Below are positions 11,986 to 23,118 of a DNA stretch of 64,000 nt, piece by piece. Numbering within the stretch: the stretch's first letter is position 1; each line of letters begins with the position of its first letter. Location: assembly GCA_003118195.1 (NCBI GenBank), contig BEXV01000668.1, forward strand, positions 130,064 through 194,063, in the 5' to 3' direction. Below the pieces are notes generated by a model. The model worked only from the letters and a program-made list of their open reading frames with translations. It was not told the DNA's origin and did no database searches. The position numbers were made by a program, and so were the translations under genes. The stretch comes from Hemicentrotus pulcherrimus (taxonomy: Eukaryota; Echinodermata; Echinoidea; Camarodonta; Strongylocentrotidae).

Positions 11986-14900
11986 TTTGGCGTCTATTAT
12001 TGTCTCGACTAAAAGAATTAGAAAAACAAGAACAATAAGGTCAACACAAAAGTTGACCGTGCTGGGAAGTTCAACAAACGTAAAGCACGGAAGGTGAGTA
12101 ATGGATTTCGCGGAAGATGTTTAAATCTTTTAGGTTGTTGACAAAATCCTTAGAAAAGTTTTAAGTCGGTAGGATGCCAAAACAATGGCCCTTTCGAGAT
12201 CAGTATATTTCCAAAATGTTCACCTAGGGGCTGTCTTCTTTCATCAGAATTATGTCTTGGACTCTTAAAAATCATTCATGTTACAAAACTTTTGCTATTG
12301 AAATTGTTATTCGAAGTATCTGTTCAAAAGTTTGTTCATGTACAAAAAATGGACGTCACGACAATCAATTTTGGAGAAAAAAAAATCTGTTTGTTGCTGT
12401 CAAGCTAGTATTAAAAAGCTCATCTCCTTCTTAAACCAGGCTCAGGTTACCAGTTCACACTTCAGAATTGCGTGAACGTTGGCTTTATTTTCGCCCTACC
12501 TCTCCAAAAAATATTTCATGACAATTACGACATCTTCGCCCACTATCCTGTTTTCCATCAGCTCCACGTACACGGGAGACTCATTTCATGAATACTTTAA
12601 GTATATATTTCAAACGAGGCAAAGTGGTCTTGGACGAGGGATAAAAGAGGAAAATGCATGAATTCCCTGTCGCTGCTAATCACTCGATCCTTACCTTGTT
12701 CCTCAACGGGGCCTGGTTCATTGGCGAATTGTGATGTCCTGTCACGATCACTACCGGGAATCTCTCGCCGAAAATAAAAGCCGTTGGGTTAGAATCCTAT
12801 GAATGTTCAATGTAATAATCAGATTGCATTTCTTTCCCCAAGGATTTGTCGAGGAGGCTTTGACGAGAAACAATGCCGGACAAAAAAGAAGACAATCGTA
12901 GAACAGACGTGTAAGATTTCAACGATACGACATTTCTCGGTTTAGAATTCGTTTTTTGATTCCCGCGTAAACACGACATTACAAAGCACACACTGTAGTC
13001 CTGGCATGGTTAATCCAAGTAGATCAATTCAAAATCTGCTGGCACTGTCGATGCAGATCAAATGCACTAAACTACTCGTGGATTGAACCCTTGCATAATG
13101 ACATGTTGGATTAAAGCTGAATGATTTGACAGACTGATTAAAAATTCCGACGAAACTAGATAAAAACGGGGAAGGACTTTTCTCCTGCCACCGTGGAGGA
13201 ATCCGACTACCGTTCTTGAAGTGAGCTCGTTACCTCTTTCCTAATCCAACAACCTTACTCGATTCGATGAACGACATTATCGTCCTCCCATATTATTCGT
13301 TTAATGAAAAGAATAAATGATTGGAGCCATTAACTAACAGAGACCGAAAACACCAAGCACAGAAGAACTGTCACCATGTACTCTTCGATGGCTTTTGGAA
13401 GAACTCCTTAACGATGGACCTTACAACTTCACAGAGCTTGACGGTCACCCCTCTACTCTCGCAGCCCTGGACATGAAATGTAGGACAAGTTCGAGGGAAA
13501 AAGTAGCGCGAACGAGGGCGACATAAAAGATTGATAGCACGTCAGCCAACGGACGAGCATACGCGTGTATGAGTTGCACTGTCATTATCTTCTAGCTACT
13601 GCGCTGATTCGCCGATGAGTGCGGTACATTAGAAAGAAGTAAAATAAAACCTAGAACAAACTTTTGCTGCGTGCGCAGGTTGTGACGTATTTGCTATCAG
13701 CATGAGACGTAAAGCAAGGGGGACGAGCGTACTGACTAAAAGGCACGTTCGCATTAATCACTATTTTCTAAACGTATGATATTGTATAGCAGAACTCTTC
13801 ATAATGTAAATTGCACGATAGAACACTCACTGTTGCGAGTTATGGCGTGACATGTTAACCCTAAAAAGGAAATGATGGTAACATCTCACATTATTCTTTT
13901 CAAAAGACACGGGAGAGGAAGCAGCAGTGGGAACAAGCCTGTGCCGCTGAGATTTGACATGATGAAGTTAGGAACATGGCTACTGACTTTCAATTCAATC
14001 AAGGCATAGGACACACACACACACGAGAACGTCCGCTCGCTTTTTAATGAATTGAATTTCGTAATGCTATGGGTTGCCGGGGTTGGAATGGGGGAGCTCT
14101 TCGTTAACGGGATAGCATGCTTTCATTACAGAGTAGAATTCATATCATGCTAACCCTTGCTGATAGTCTCCAAGTAATGTTAGGAGGAATTATATTACAT
14201 TCCGAGAAATCGCTGAATCTTGTTTACTCTGTTTAAATGGAGTCATAATAATCCGAAGAGTCACCCTAAATTCACATCCCTAATTTAGTGGTGGATATCG
14301 AAAGATATTAAACTGGAGAATAAGTTCGATAAGCAGAATGAAATCAGGCTAGTAAAGATGTTTGTAATAATTGTAAACACTTGAATGACCCTGCCCTTAT
14401 TCCTTATTTGAAATTACATTCTGGTTCAAATTAATTCGACGCAAACGTAAACAGCATCATCGGTGCATGTGTACATGAACAAAACTGTCAACGAGAAAAC
14501 ATGTAAAGCCTGTTGCATGCCGAGTTAATTATTTCTACAGTAGGTCTCTTTGCAGAAGGATTTTCTGTTGTGGCTAGTTTTTATTAACTTAATCTGCATG
14601 TACAGAAAGCGCTGTTTTTCCAAGCAATTTAGTACTTTCAGTTGTAACATCAAATCATTACTCATTTTGCGAGCGTTGAGAAAATAAAAAGCTTCTCTTT
14701 GGTTTTGTTTTGTTCAGTTCGGAGCTGGACAACAAATAAAGCAGATACACGCAGTAATCAGCGATAATGAGCCTTGAGCAGACAAATGAGCTCCTCGCGG
14801 AAATTAAAATTAGAAACCCTCTTCTTTGGGCGCATCGTAAGAATGGTCAGCGCCCCCTATAACATCTTCACAATCATGTAAACGAAGAGTGATTCTTACT

Positions 14901-16192
14901 GAAAGGGTCGACTACAAAAGAGCAGAGGGTCGGCATTGGCGGTGGTGGAGCTACGGGAGAAAGGGGCACGTCTCCCAAATAGAATTACGAAAGAGATTGA
15001 GAGAAAGAGAGAGAGGGAGAGAGAGAGAGAGAAAGGGGAAGTGGGATGGTAATATGAGGATGAGAGGATAAGATTAAACCTCCCAAACCTTCCCTCACTT
15101 AATGACATTGATCTCTTGGATTCTGTCCACCAAAAACAGCACCCCGATTGTTATGAGTACCCCTCCCCCGCCCTCTCACCTCAATGGGAAGACCGAGGCA
15201 ACGCCGTTGCATGATTATAAGTGGTAAGAGACAGGAGGGTATAATGGGGCAAATTGACAGAAGAGAGTACTCAAAAGAGCAAAACGTGTATCCCCGTAAT
15301 TAACAGCAAATATGTTGTTATTCGATATAGGTTCGCTTTGGGAGAGTAATAGAGAGAAATAATCATTAGGCGTAGGGTTACCAAAGCTTTTAAAATAGAC
15401 TTTCTCCAACACAGCCGGTATCATAGCATTATTTTAGGAACTAAAAGCAAGCGCTACATGGTAATGCGATATAAAGTACAATTTATAGGTTTATGTAGCT
15501 TATTCCTACGTGATTATGACAAAACTATGCATTTGGATTTATTGAACGGAATCAAAAAGAAGACAAAGTTAAAATGAATTCATATCATATTCCCTTTTAA
15601 AACCCATAGCCTATACTGAGAAAATTCGGAATACAAACATTTGTATTTCTAAGGTGAATCTCACCCCTCCTTTGAAGTAAAAGTATAATAGAGCGAAAAA
15701 TGTAGAATGTATTTTTTGTTAAAAGAAAGGCAATTATTCTGTTAAGAAAGAGAAGAGGTCAACAATAAAGAAAAGCCAAGCTTGGCAAATTTGCAGTTTT
15801 CTAGTTAATTATTTGAAATAGTTTTTTGGGGTAAATAAAGCAAATTTTTCCTAAGAAGGGATGTGTAGGAAAAGTATCAATACTATTGAAAAAAAAGTAT
15901 CAATACTATTGAAAAAAAACGAGGATACATATTTCAAGATTATACTGCTTTTTCGTTAACGACATTAGTCTGACTTGGCAGTGGTGTAGCGTGGGTCAAG
16001 ACCATGATAGAGGCACTTACATCGATGGTGTGTGTCTGTGGATTGGTGGATGGGGTGGAGGGGGGAGGAGGTAGGGCGATCTTACTTGGTGGATAAAATA
16101 AGAATGTACAAGGCCATCAATTAGGTGTTGGTATGGCAGGTATTCTTCTTTTCATTTTAACTTCCCCTCTCTTTTTTTTCTTCTCTCCTTAA
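11986..16192. other. Upstream region of P2X; no other gene recognised
   Basis: This should contain the P2X 5' UTR and promoter, but no clear TATA box or start signal stands out. Parts (about 13200-13700) are less AT-rich than the surroundings without coding frames. A GA tract lies at about 14995-15045, and a 23-base unit ending in an A-run is repeated in tandem at about 15885-15920. Confidence 0.45.
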
Positions 16193-16381
16193 AGGTAAAG
16201 ACCAGTTATGGTCATGCGATTGCATTGTGAAAGAAACGTTGTGGAATCGATCAGAAAAGGTTGCTCATCTAGCATCTAGCATCTAGCATCTGCAAGGTTC
16301 TGGAATCATCAAAATGATAAGAAATTTGGCCCATTCTTCGTAAAGTTACAAGCACTATACACAGAAAGATGTATATGGGAC
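16193..16381. mobile_element. Short TIR element, family A, copy 2 (cut by gap)
   Basis: It begins after TTAA (16189-16192) with AGGTAAAGACCAGTTATGG and follows the same body as the copies at 7468 and 59134 ('gcattgtgaaa', 'tgcaaggttctgga', 'cacagaaagatgtatatggga'). A small local triplication of 'atctagc' lies at about 16266-16287. The right end is lost in the assembly gap. Confidence 0.75.
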
Positions 16382-17234
16382 NNNNNNNNNNNNNNNNNNN
16401 NNNNNNNNNNNNNNNNNNNNNNNNNNNNNNNNNNNNNNNNNNNNNNNNNNNNNNNNNNNNNNNNNNNNNNNNNNNNNNNNNNNNNNNNNNNNNNNNNNNN
16501 NNNNNNNNNNNNNNNNNNNNNNNNNNNNNNNNNNNNNNNNNNNNNNNNNNNNNNNNNNNNNNNNNNNNNNNNNNNNNNNNNNNNNNNNNNNNNNNNNNNN
16601 NNNNNNNNNNNNNNNNNNNNNNNNNNNNNNNNNNNNNNNNNNNNNNNNNNNNNNNNNNNNNNNNNNNNNNNNNNNNNNNNNNNNNNNNNNNNNNNNNNNN
16701 NNNNNNNNNNNNNNNNNNNNNNNNNNNNNNNNNNNNNNNNNNNNNNNNNNNNNNNNNNNNNNNNNNNNNNNNNNNNNNNNNNNNNNNNNNNNNNNNNNNN
16801 NNNNNNNNNNNNNNNNNNNNNNNNNNNNNNNNNNNNNNNNNNNNNNNNNNNNNNNNNNNNNNNNNNNNNNNNNNNNNNNNNNNNNNNNNNNNNNNNNNNN
16901 NNNNNNNNNNNNNNNNNNNNNNNNNNNNNNNNNNNNNNNNNNNNNNNNNNNNNNNNNNNNNNNNNNNNNNNNNNNNNNNNNNNNNNNNNNNNNNNNNNNN
17001 NNNNNNNNNNNNNNNNNNNNNNNNNNNNNNNNNNNNNNNNNNNNNNNNNNNNNNNNNNNNNNNNNNNNNNNNNNNNNNNNNNNNNNNNNNNNNNNNNNNN
17101 NNNNNNNNNNNNNNNNNNNNNNNNNNNNNNNNNNNNNNNNNNNNNNNNNNNNNNNNNNNNNNNNNNNNNNNNNNNNNNNNNNNNNNNNNNNNNNNNNNNN
17201 NNNNNNNNNNNNNNNNNNNNNNNNNNNNNNNNNN
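16382..17234. other. Assembly gap (853 N)
   Basis: Unresolved sequence. The left edge lies inside a mobile element and the right edge begins with a GA microsatellite, which explains why assembly failed here. Frames spanning it are artefacts. Confidence 0.99.
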
Positions 17235-18568
17235 AGAGAGAGAGAGGTGGATAAGAGATAGGTTCATATCGACAAAAAAAAACCTAATCATGCAATTAGG
17301 GATTTGGCGTATTCGTGTTTGGATGAGATGGCGCTGTTGACAATATTTTTATGGTTGGATTGGAAAATAGATTGAAAAAACTTTGAAACAGATATGTGTG
17401 GGAAAATGTTGCAATCAACATCCGACCTGGTAGGAGATAAATAGAATCGTCCTCATTAAAATAACTTAAGCTTGATAGACGTGCTCCGCCAAAAAAAATT
17501 ATGAAGCGTTGTTTTGTTTTGTAATGATTTTTAAGCTAAAATAAATCTTGAAAAAAAAATTGGCGCCAAAAATGACAAATAATAGTACAAGTTCACTAAA
17601 CGTCACCTAGTTTTTTGTACAGGTTACTCTTTAAATCGAGACATTTGAAGATTAAATATTTCATTTTAAATCGCAGATCGTCCTTTCGTCAAGTTTAATC
17701 GAGCGACGTTGTTAAAATAATTTGTGGAGGTTTCAAAAAAGAAATTCGGAGAAGACCGTTGTTCCAATTTCGTGTGCGTGACAAAATGCGTCTGTCAGAT
17801 GTTAGACCACGTTCATAGAAAATAGAAACACTGATATGCATAAAGTTGGCGCCACCATAGACACATAAACGTGAAGTGAATTATCGCTTAATAAGTTCTA
17901 AATGTTTCCCTATATCACAGTATTGAAAAAGGGTCTATTAACCTTGGTCTTGTCCTACTTCTGATAATCGTCGTTCATATCCCATCCAAAAATCAATGAT
18001 AATATCACTCACCCCTCTCTCTCTCTCTCTTTGTCTCTTTTTCTCCCCTTCTCGCTCTCTATCTCTTTTCATATCTCTCTGTCTCTCTCTCTCTCCCAAA
18101 TACATCATCGATTTAATTATCTGTTCTAGATTCCACTCAGCAAAACTAGGTCAATAATTGCTACCTCCTGCGGGACGGATGTTTATCTGTTGCGTTTATT
18201 ATCCTCAAAAGAATTTCAGTTTTATTTCGACATGAAAGCTGTATATCAAACAATTAAAGTTATGGTTCATCGGAGAGGATTATGAAATGCATTTCCTTTG
18301 ATATTGACTGACTACATTCTTTGCAAAAGTGATGACAACCAAACAATTTGTTTGCATCATTCGAACCAATGATAAAGTCAGCAGATAAAAACGAGTTTGT
18401 TTTCAATAACATATACAAGATAATCAGATAATAACATTTTAAAAGAAAGGAAAAACTAGGCCTAAAAGAATAAATATGTACATAAATTATGAACAGCTTC
18501 CTACACGTTTTCCTACTCCGGGGGCTATGGCAAAGTATTCGGTCACTTTTGTCTCAGGAGATTTTGAC
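17235..18568. other. Intergenic between gap and lectin 1
   Basis: No gene recognised. A CT microsatellite lies at about 18012-18098. The stretch immediately downstream (minus sense) of the lectin 1 stop codon must include its short 3' UTR. Confidence 0.5.
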
Positions 18569-18574
18569 TTTATT
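18569..18574 (-). promoter_or_regulatory. Candidate polyadenylation signal of lectin 1
   Basis: AATAAA on the minus strand, 17 bases after the lectin 1 stop codon. Its position suits a very short 3' UTR, but the hexamer is common in AT-rich DNA. Confidence 0.4.
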
Positions 18575-18591
18575 GAAAGTGTCCTTTAATG

Positions 18592-21500
18592 TTAACCCTT
18601 AACAAAATATTTGCATCCTTCTTCATAGTACATGACCCCGCTGTCCACCCCCATCAGCTCACAGCGACCCTCCCCTGGCTGCCCCGGAGGCTGGATGAAG
18701 TTGAAGGAGTAGCACCCCATCCGAAGGCTGCATGCCGCTGCGCATCGTATCCCACTCCTGCCACTGAAAGGTTCATCCAATGGTATACCCGAACTGCATC
18801 GGTCGAGCAGGACGAGACCGGTTGCGGTGTCGTGCTTGATGACGTAGTTTTGAGAGAAAGATGTTATGGCGTGCCTGGTTGCAGGTACTGTATCAAGAGA
18901 TGGTTAAGAGATGGCAGTGAGTTGTGAAGTTGATTTGTTATCAATTCATAGAAACACTGCTGACTGTTGTTTTTTATACAAATATCCAGTGCACAACGAA
19001 TGCAGGGGTTGCCCTCGCCCTCGATCCTCTTCCCTTTCTCTATCTATCACTCTCGCTCTCTCCCTCTCTCCCTCCCTCTCTTTCCCACACACACACTCAC
19101 ACACACACACTCTCTCTCTTTCTCTCTCTCTCTAATTTTTCTCGCTTCTTCTGTCTCTATGTCTCTCATTTCCCTTTCTTACTGTACCTATATCTCTTTC
19201 TCGTAATTCTTACTGAATGAATTTGAATTTGACGCTATTTAAAAACTTTATTCGAAATTGCCAGAGAGCATAATGTCCCTCTCCTGATTCAATACATTCT
19301 GCTTTCGCGTTTAAGACCATATTCTCATATTGTCTGTAACATTTTGGACAAAGTAGCTTTGCCTTGCCATCATCTGCTTTTATAATAATTATTACTACTT
19401 TTAAAATCCTCTGGTGAAATCGACTTACATTCGCACACAGCGGATCTCTTCAATTTTGTATTTTGCTGCACCCATCCGCTGTTCGGATTCTCAATGTTCA
19501 TTGTGGCGCCATTCTGTTTAGAAACGGACTTATTTTCATCCGGGTTTCCAGGACTCCAATCTGAGATGAAGAAAAGAGAAATGTGTGACTAATATGTTTT
19601 TTTAATAAATATTTGATAAGTGTTTATTGATCCAATAATATTTTTACATTTAACATGAACGTAATACAAAAAAACAGACATTCATATCAATGTAACAACA
19701 GTATATCAAAGAAGAAATCGAATGGATCTATAATATAAAGCATAGAAAACATCAGCAATCGTCAAAATATCCCCGGGGAAAAAAAAGATTCAGTCAGCGT
19801 TCTATCATCTGCTAAAGTTGCTGAAATAAAGCGCCAGCTTGCAATGTGCCTTATATGTTACAAAATAAAGTAGGCCGACATTATTGAATCATTTACAGAC
19901 TTACAGAGGTGAAGGAAATTTCCCTGTTCACCCTTCTAATCAATTTTTATTTCATAATTTTCTAATCGGCCGTTGATAGCCCTTTTAAAATGTTTTTTAC
20001 ATATATGAAATCGGATGTATGGGCGTTTATGTATACGATTAAACTCAAACGTATACATATTTAGGGTGCAGTTGGGTTTAAAGCCCGGCTCACACTTTAC
20101 GATCTTATACTAAGGTCCGATTTTTACTAGAACCGAGGATCTAAAAAGTCTTGTTACTTAAAATATTATTTCAAGGGATGTCTTGATTTTTGTATGGGAA
20201 AAAGCTAAATCCACACAAAATCTTAGTGAAGTCAGACCGGTAGTGCGGATGTCTACGATTTGAAGCCGATTCGGCTTTTATTCTGACCAAACGATTTAAA
20301 TTCACTAACATTCCGGTCGTTATTATTCGTTTCACTCTTTAGAACGTAAATCAGGAGGAAAGTGCTCGTTTAGATTTCCATATCCAACATAACTGCCCTT
20401 TCTACAAAAAATTGGATTGTGGTAGGATCGTGTATGGTGCGCCGGGCTTTCGGTTAAGTTTAGGGGCATTGCTACGGTTTGATAATAGTATTTGAAATTA
20501 AGAATTCGGATAGCGTAGGACATTACACCACGGTGTAATGGAAAGAGTAATTGCACCAAGAAATCTTGTCTCCAGTAATGGGAAAACTAAAATATTCATA
20601 CGACAGCATTACGTCACCAAAAACGTACTCCTAGTCGGGCTATGAACTATTGAACACCCCTCGTAGTCTATCGGGCTATACTTACTGTTATATGCTAAGA
20701 CCTCGTTCTCCTTGTAACATCTGAACGTGGTGTCTGTTTCGAGATCCGAGCATCCAATCCATATTTCAGAATCAGATAGTGATGACAGGTAGAGGGACTG
20801 CATCACCATCTCCTCCTCCACTGATGAAGGAACAAAGAGATAACTACCAACGGGTAATCCAGGTTCTTCGCATGCTATCTGCGCATCAGCCCACTTCATT
20901 TCAACCCCATCGGTCAGTAGCTTATAACAGCGGGTAGAGTCGGGCGAGTGATGTGTCCACCCATCGGGGCAGGAATAAGTGACTGTTTAGAAAATTATGG
21001 AAAGGAATTAAAATAATATTAGCATTTGTGTAGATCAATCTTAACATGATAATGAGCCGGATTAGAAAGATATATTGATCGACTCATTAACAGTTTCATG
21101 AAAGCAATTGACAATCATAAATCAAGTACGTAGATAACTGTAAAAATGTAAATTAGACTACGAGGAAAATAGATTAATGATTTTCCCGCAATTGGATTTT
21201 CGTGTTGAATAATTCAATTATCAGGTTAAATTGAATTGTTTCATGAACCATCAAAACATAATTTCCACATCAATATTCTGGAGAGGTAATTTACTTAGTT
21301 TTTGTAGACATAATGATATATGAAGAAACTGCATAAATATATATTTTTTGTTGTTGTTATGATGGAACCTTCAGTAGTAACATTTGCATATTAAATAATT
21401 AAATATTCAGATCGAGTTTTGTAAAACATACACATTGCACAAAAATCGGAGTGCAGGTATTTTACACATTTTCTTTGAAAAAGGGTAAAAACAGGAACAC

Positions 21501-22425
21501 GAGAGAAGAAAAAAAAAACAGACAAAAAGTTTTTTATTTTTAAAAAAATTACAAAAAGAGAGAAACAACAACCAAAACAAAAAAGAGAGACACACACATG
21601 ATAAAAAAATAAACAACAACCAAGAAATACAACAATAAAACAAAAACAAGAAAGAAGAGATAAAATTAAAAGCCGCCCGTGAGGTTTGACCGAAGGCGAG
21701 TTTACACCCACAGTCCGCTAGAAGTGGGGCACCTCTCGCCCACAAATACCCGCTATGAGCAGCAAACGAACACTGAGCGAAGCGCATAAGGTCTTTACGT
21801 CGAGAGTGAAAAAAGCAAACAAAAATAAAGCAACTGAAATCATACATTTTTGCGTAATCAATTAATTGTAAGTTATTAAATAAGCCTAAAAATAGTATTT
21901 TCTAGAGAAATTATTCAACAATTAATCCCCTTTTAATCAATCAATTACACGGAGGACGGGCAGGGTCATATTCATTACAGCCATTTATCTTCCTCGAGAT
22001 GATGCCAAACTTTTGATGATAATGATCGATTGTGAATAATAATATGCAATGCAAAATAATGATGCTATTGGTTTAAAAAATAATGGCAAGATATGCATTT
22101 GAAAATACATTATCAGACAATATTTGTAAACCAGGAAAAATGTACTACCTTTTATTTTAGACATAGTTATCTCTTGATCCATTATCAATATAATGCCCGT
22201 CAATTCATGATGCAATTATCAATCCTACTTAGTCATTTCTATTTTTTGTTTAATGACACGACAAACAAAATCAATATTGTGGAGGAAAAAAAATGATTAC
22301 AAATTATTCCGGTTATTTTACTATTTCATGTACTTACATCTTGTTGGATAAGCGGCAGCATCAAACGAAGTGAAAAGCAAGACGGTAATGTACGAAGAAA
22401 GTTTCTGTATTCCTTTGAATTTCAT
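18592..22425 (-). CDS. Lectin 1: secreted C-type lectin-like protein with C-terminal PAN/apple-like module
   Basis: Four minus-strand exons join in frame with consensus splice sites: 22425-22338, 20982-20686, 19560-19429 and 18887-18592, giving 813 bases and 270 aa. Every intron is phase 1. Exon 1 encodes a signal peptide (residues 1 to about 25, hydrophobic SYITVLLFTSF). Exons 2 and 3 encode one long-form C-type lectin domain (about 30-173): CPDGW and RCYK give the N-terminal cysteine pair, followed by WADAQIACE, SYLFVPS, WIGC, FRCYKENEV, NWSPGNPDE and VCEC. The usual WND motif and its nearby cysteine are missing, and NPD replaces the EPN/QPD sugar-site triplet, so classical calcium-dependent sugar binding is doubtful. 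Exon 4 adds six cysteines in the pattern RCAAACSLRMGCYSFNF...RCEL, typical of PAN/apple modules. Such proteins are extracellular; an immune or adhesive role is inference. Confidence 0.85.
19030..19137. repeat. CT/CA microsatellite in lectin 1 intron 3
   Basis: Imperfect (CT)n with an internal (CA)n block, inside the intron between exons 3 and 4 of lectin 1. Confidence 0.9.
21480..21835. repeat. A-rich tract joined to a short GC-rich block, lectin 1 intron 1
   Basis: An A-rich tract (about 21480-21680) runs into a GC-rich block (about 21690-21830) that differs sharply in composition from the surrounding intron. The block looks inserted, but no target duplication or family is clear. The A-rich part lies on the wrong side for a poly(A) tail of any product read from the minus strand. 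A 146-codon minus-strand frame crosses it and is not credible as a gene. Confidence 0.35.
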
Positions 22426-22489
22426 GATCTCATTCCTGTTTTCCAGCAGAACACAATGTTTCAGCAATGGCTCATCGTTCTGAATTCAA

Positions 22490-22497
22490 TATTTATA
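22490..22497 (-). promoter_or_regulatory. Candidate TATA box of lectin 1
   Basis: TATAAATA on the minus strand, 65 bases before the lectin 1 start codon. A start site about 30 bases on would give a 5' UTR of roughly 35-40 bases. The bases after it (TTGAATT) resemble those after the TATA-like site of lectin 2 (CTGAATT). Confidence 0.45.
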
Positions 22498-22752
22498 ACC
22501 CGCGGCTTAGAGGTGGTGCGTCCCGTTTGCAGGCTTCAAAGACAAACAAAAGAAAATACCAACTAAAAATTCCCCTGAAAAGATTAGAACTGGTAATTAA
22601 TTAACTCTATGCAGAATTATATCGACCGTTAGACATTTTTGCAACGCGTTTCTAAATATTACATCCTGTATGCGTAGAAAATAGTCTGATTTTCAGACCC
22701 TCGTACCGAATGATCGTACGTTTTGTTCTGCGCGAAGATTCAACCAGCTTAA

Positions 22753-23010
22753 AGATAAACTTTAGTACTGGAAATGCGATTGCATTGTGAAAGGAAAGGT
22801 GCGGAAAGGATCAGAAACAGTTGATCATGTAGCATGTATGTATTGGTGTGCACTGCAAGGTTCTAGAGTCATCGAAATCAGCCAGTATACATTTTCTTCC
22901 AAAATTGTTTTGCACATGTCATTTATTTGTAATCTTGAACATTCAGTGCAAGTTTCGTTTGATTCTGTGAGAATTAATTTTCTTGTTTTTACCAGTACTG
23001 GAGTTTATCT
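22753..23010. mobile_element. Short TIR element, family A, copy 3 (internally deleted)
   Basis: It is flanked by TTAA on the left (22749-22752) and TGAA on the right. The terminal inverted repeats (left AGATAAACTTTAGTACTGG) match at 17 of 19 positions. Compared with the copy at 7468 it lacks about 120 internal bases, between 'tagagtcat' and 'cagccagtatacatttt'. Confidence 0.75.
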
Positions 23011-23118
23011 TGAACTTTGGCCTTTACAAAAAGTGGGTTATTGATGTGTACAAATACTCACGTACCCTTCACAGCTCATGTTACGTATGCTATTACCAAA
23101 GAAAAAAAAGTCAGTCAG

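Noticed and set aside
16269..17340. Long frames on both strands across 16269-17340
   Set aside because: They consist of N bases from the assembly gap; only a few real codons lie at each end.
21407..21847. 146-codon minus-strand frame in lectin 1 intron 1
   Set aside because: Mostly Phe/Leu/Cys from an A-rich tract; the short GC-rich part gives a protein-like look but has no family support.
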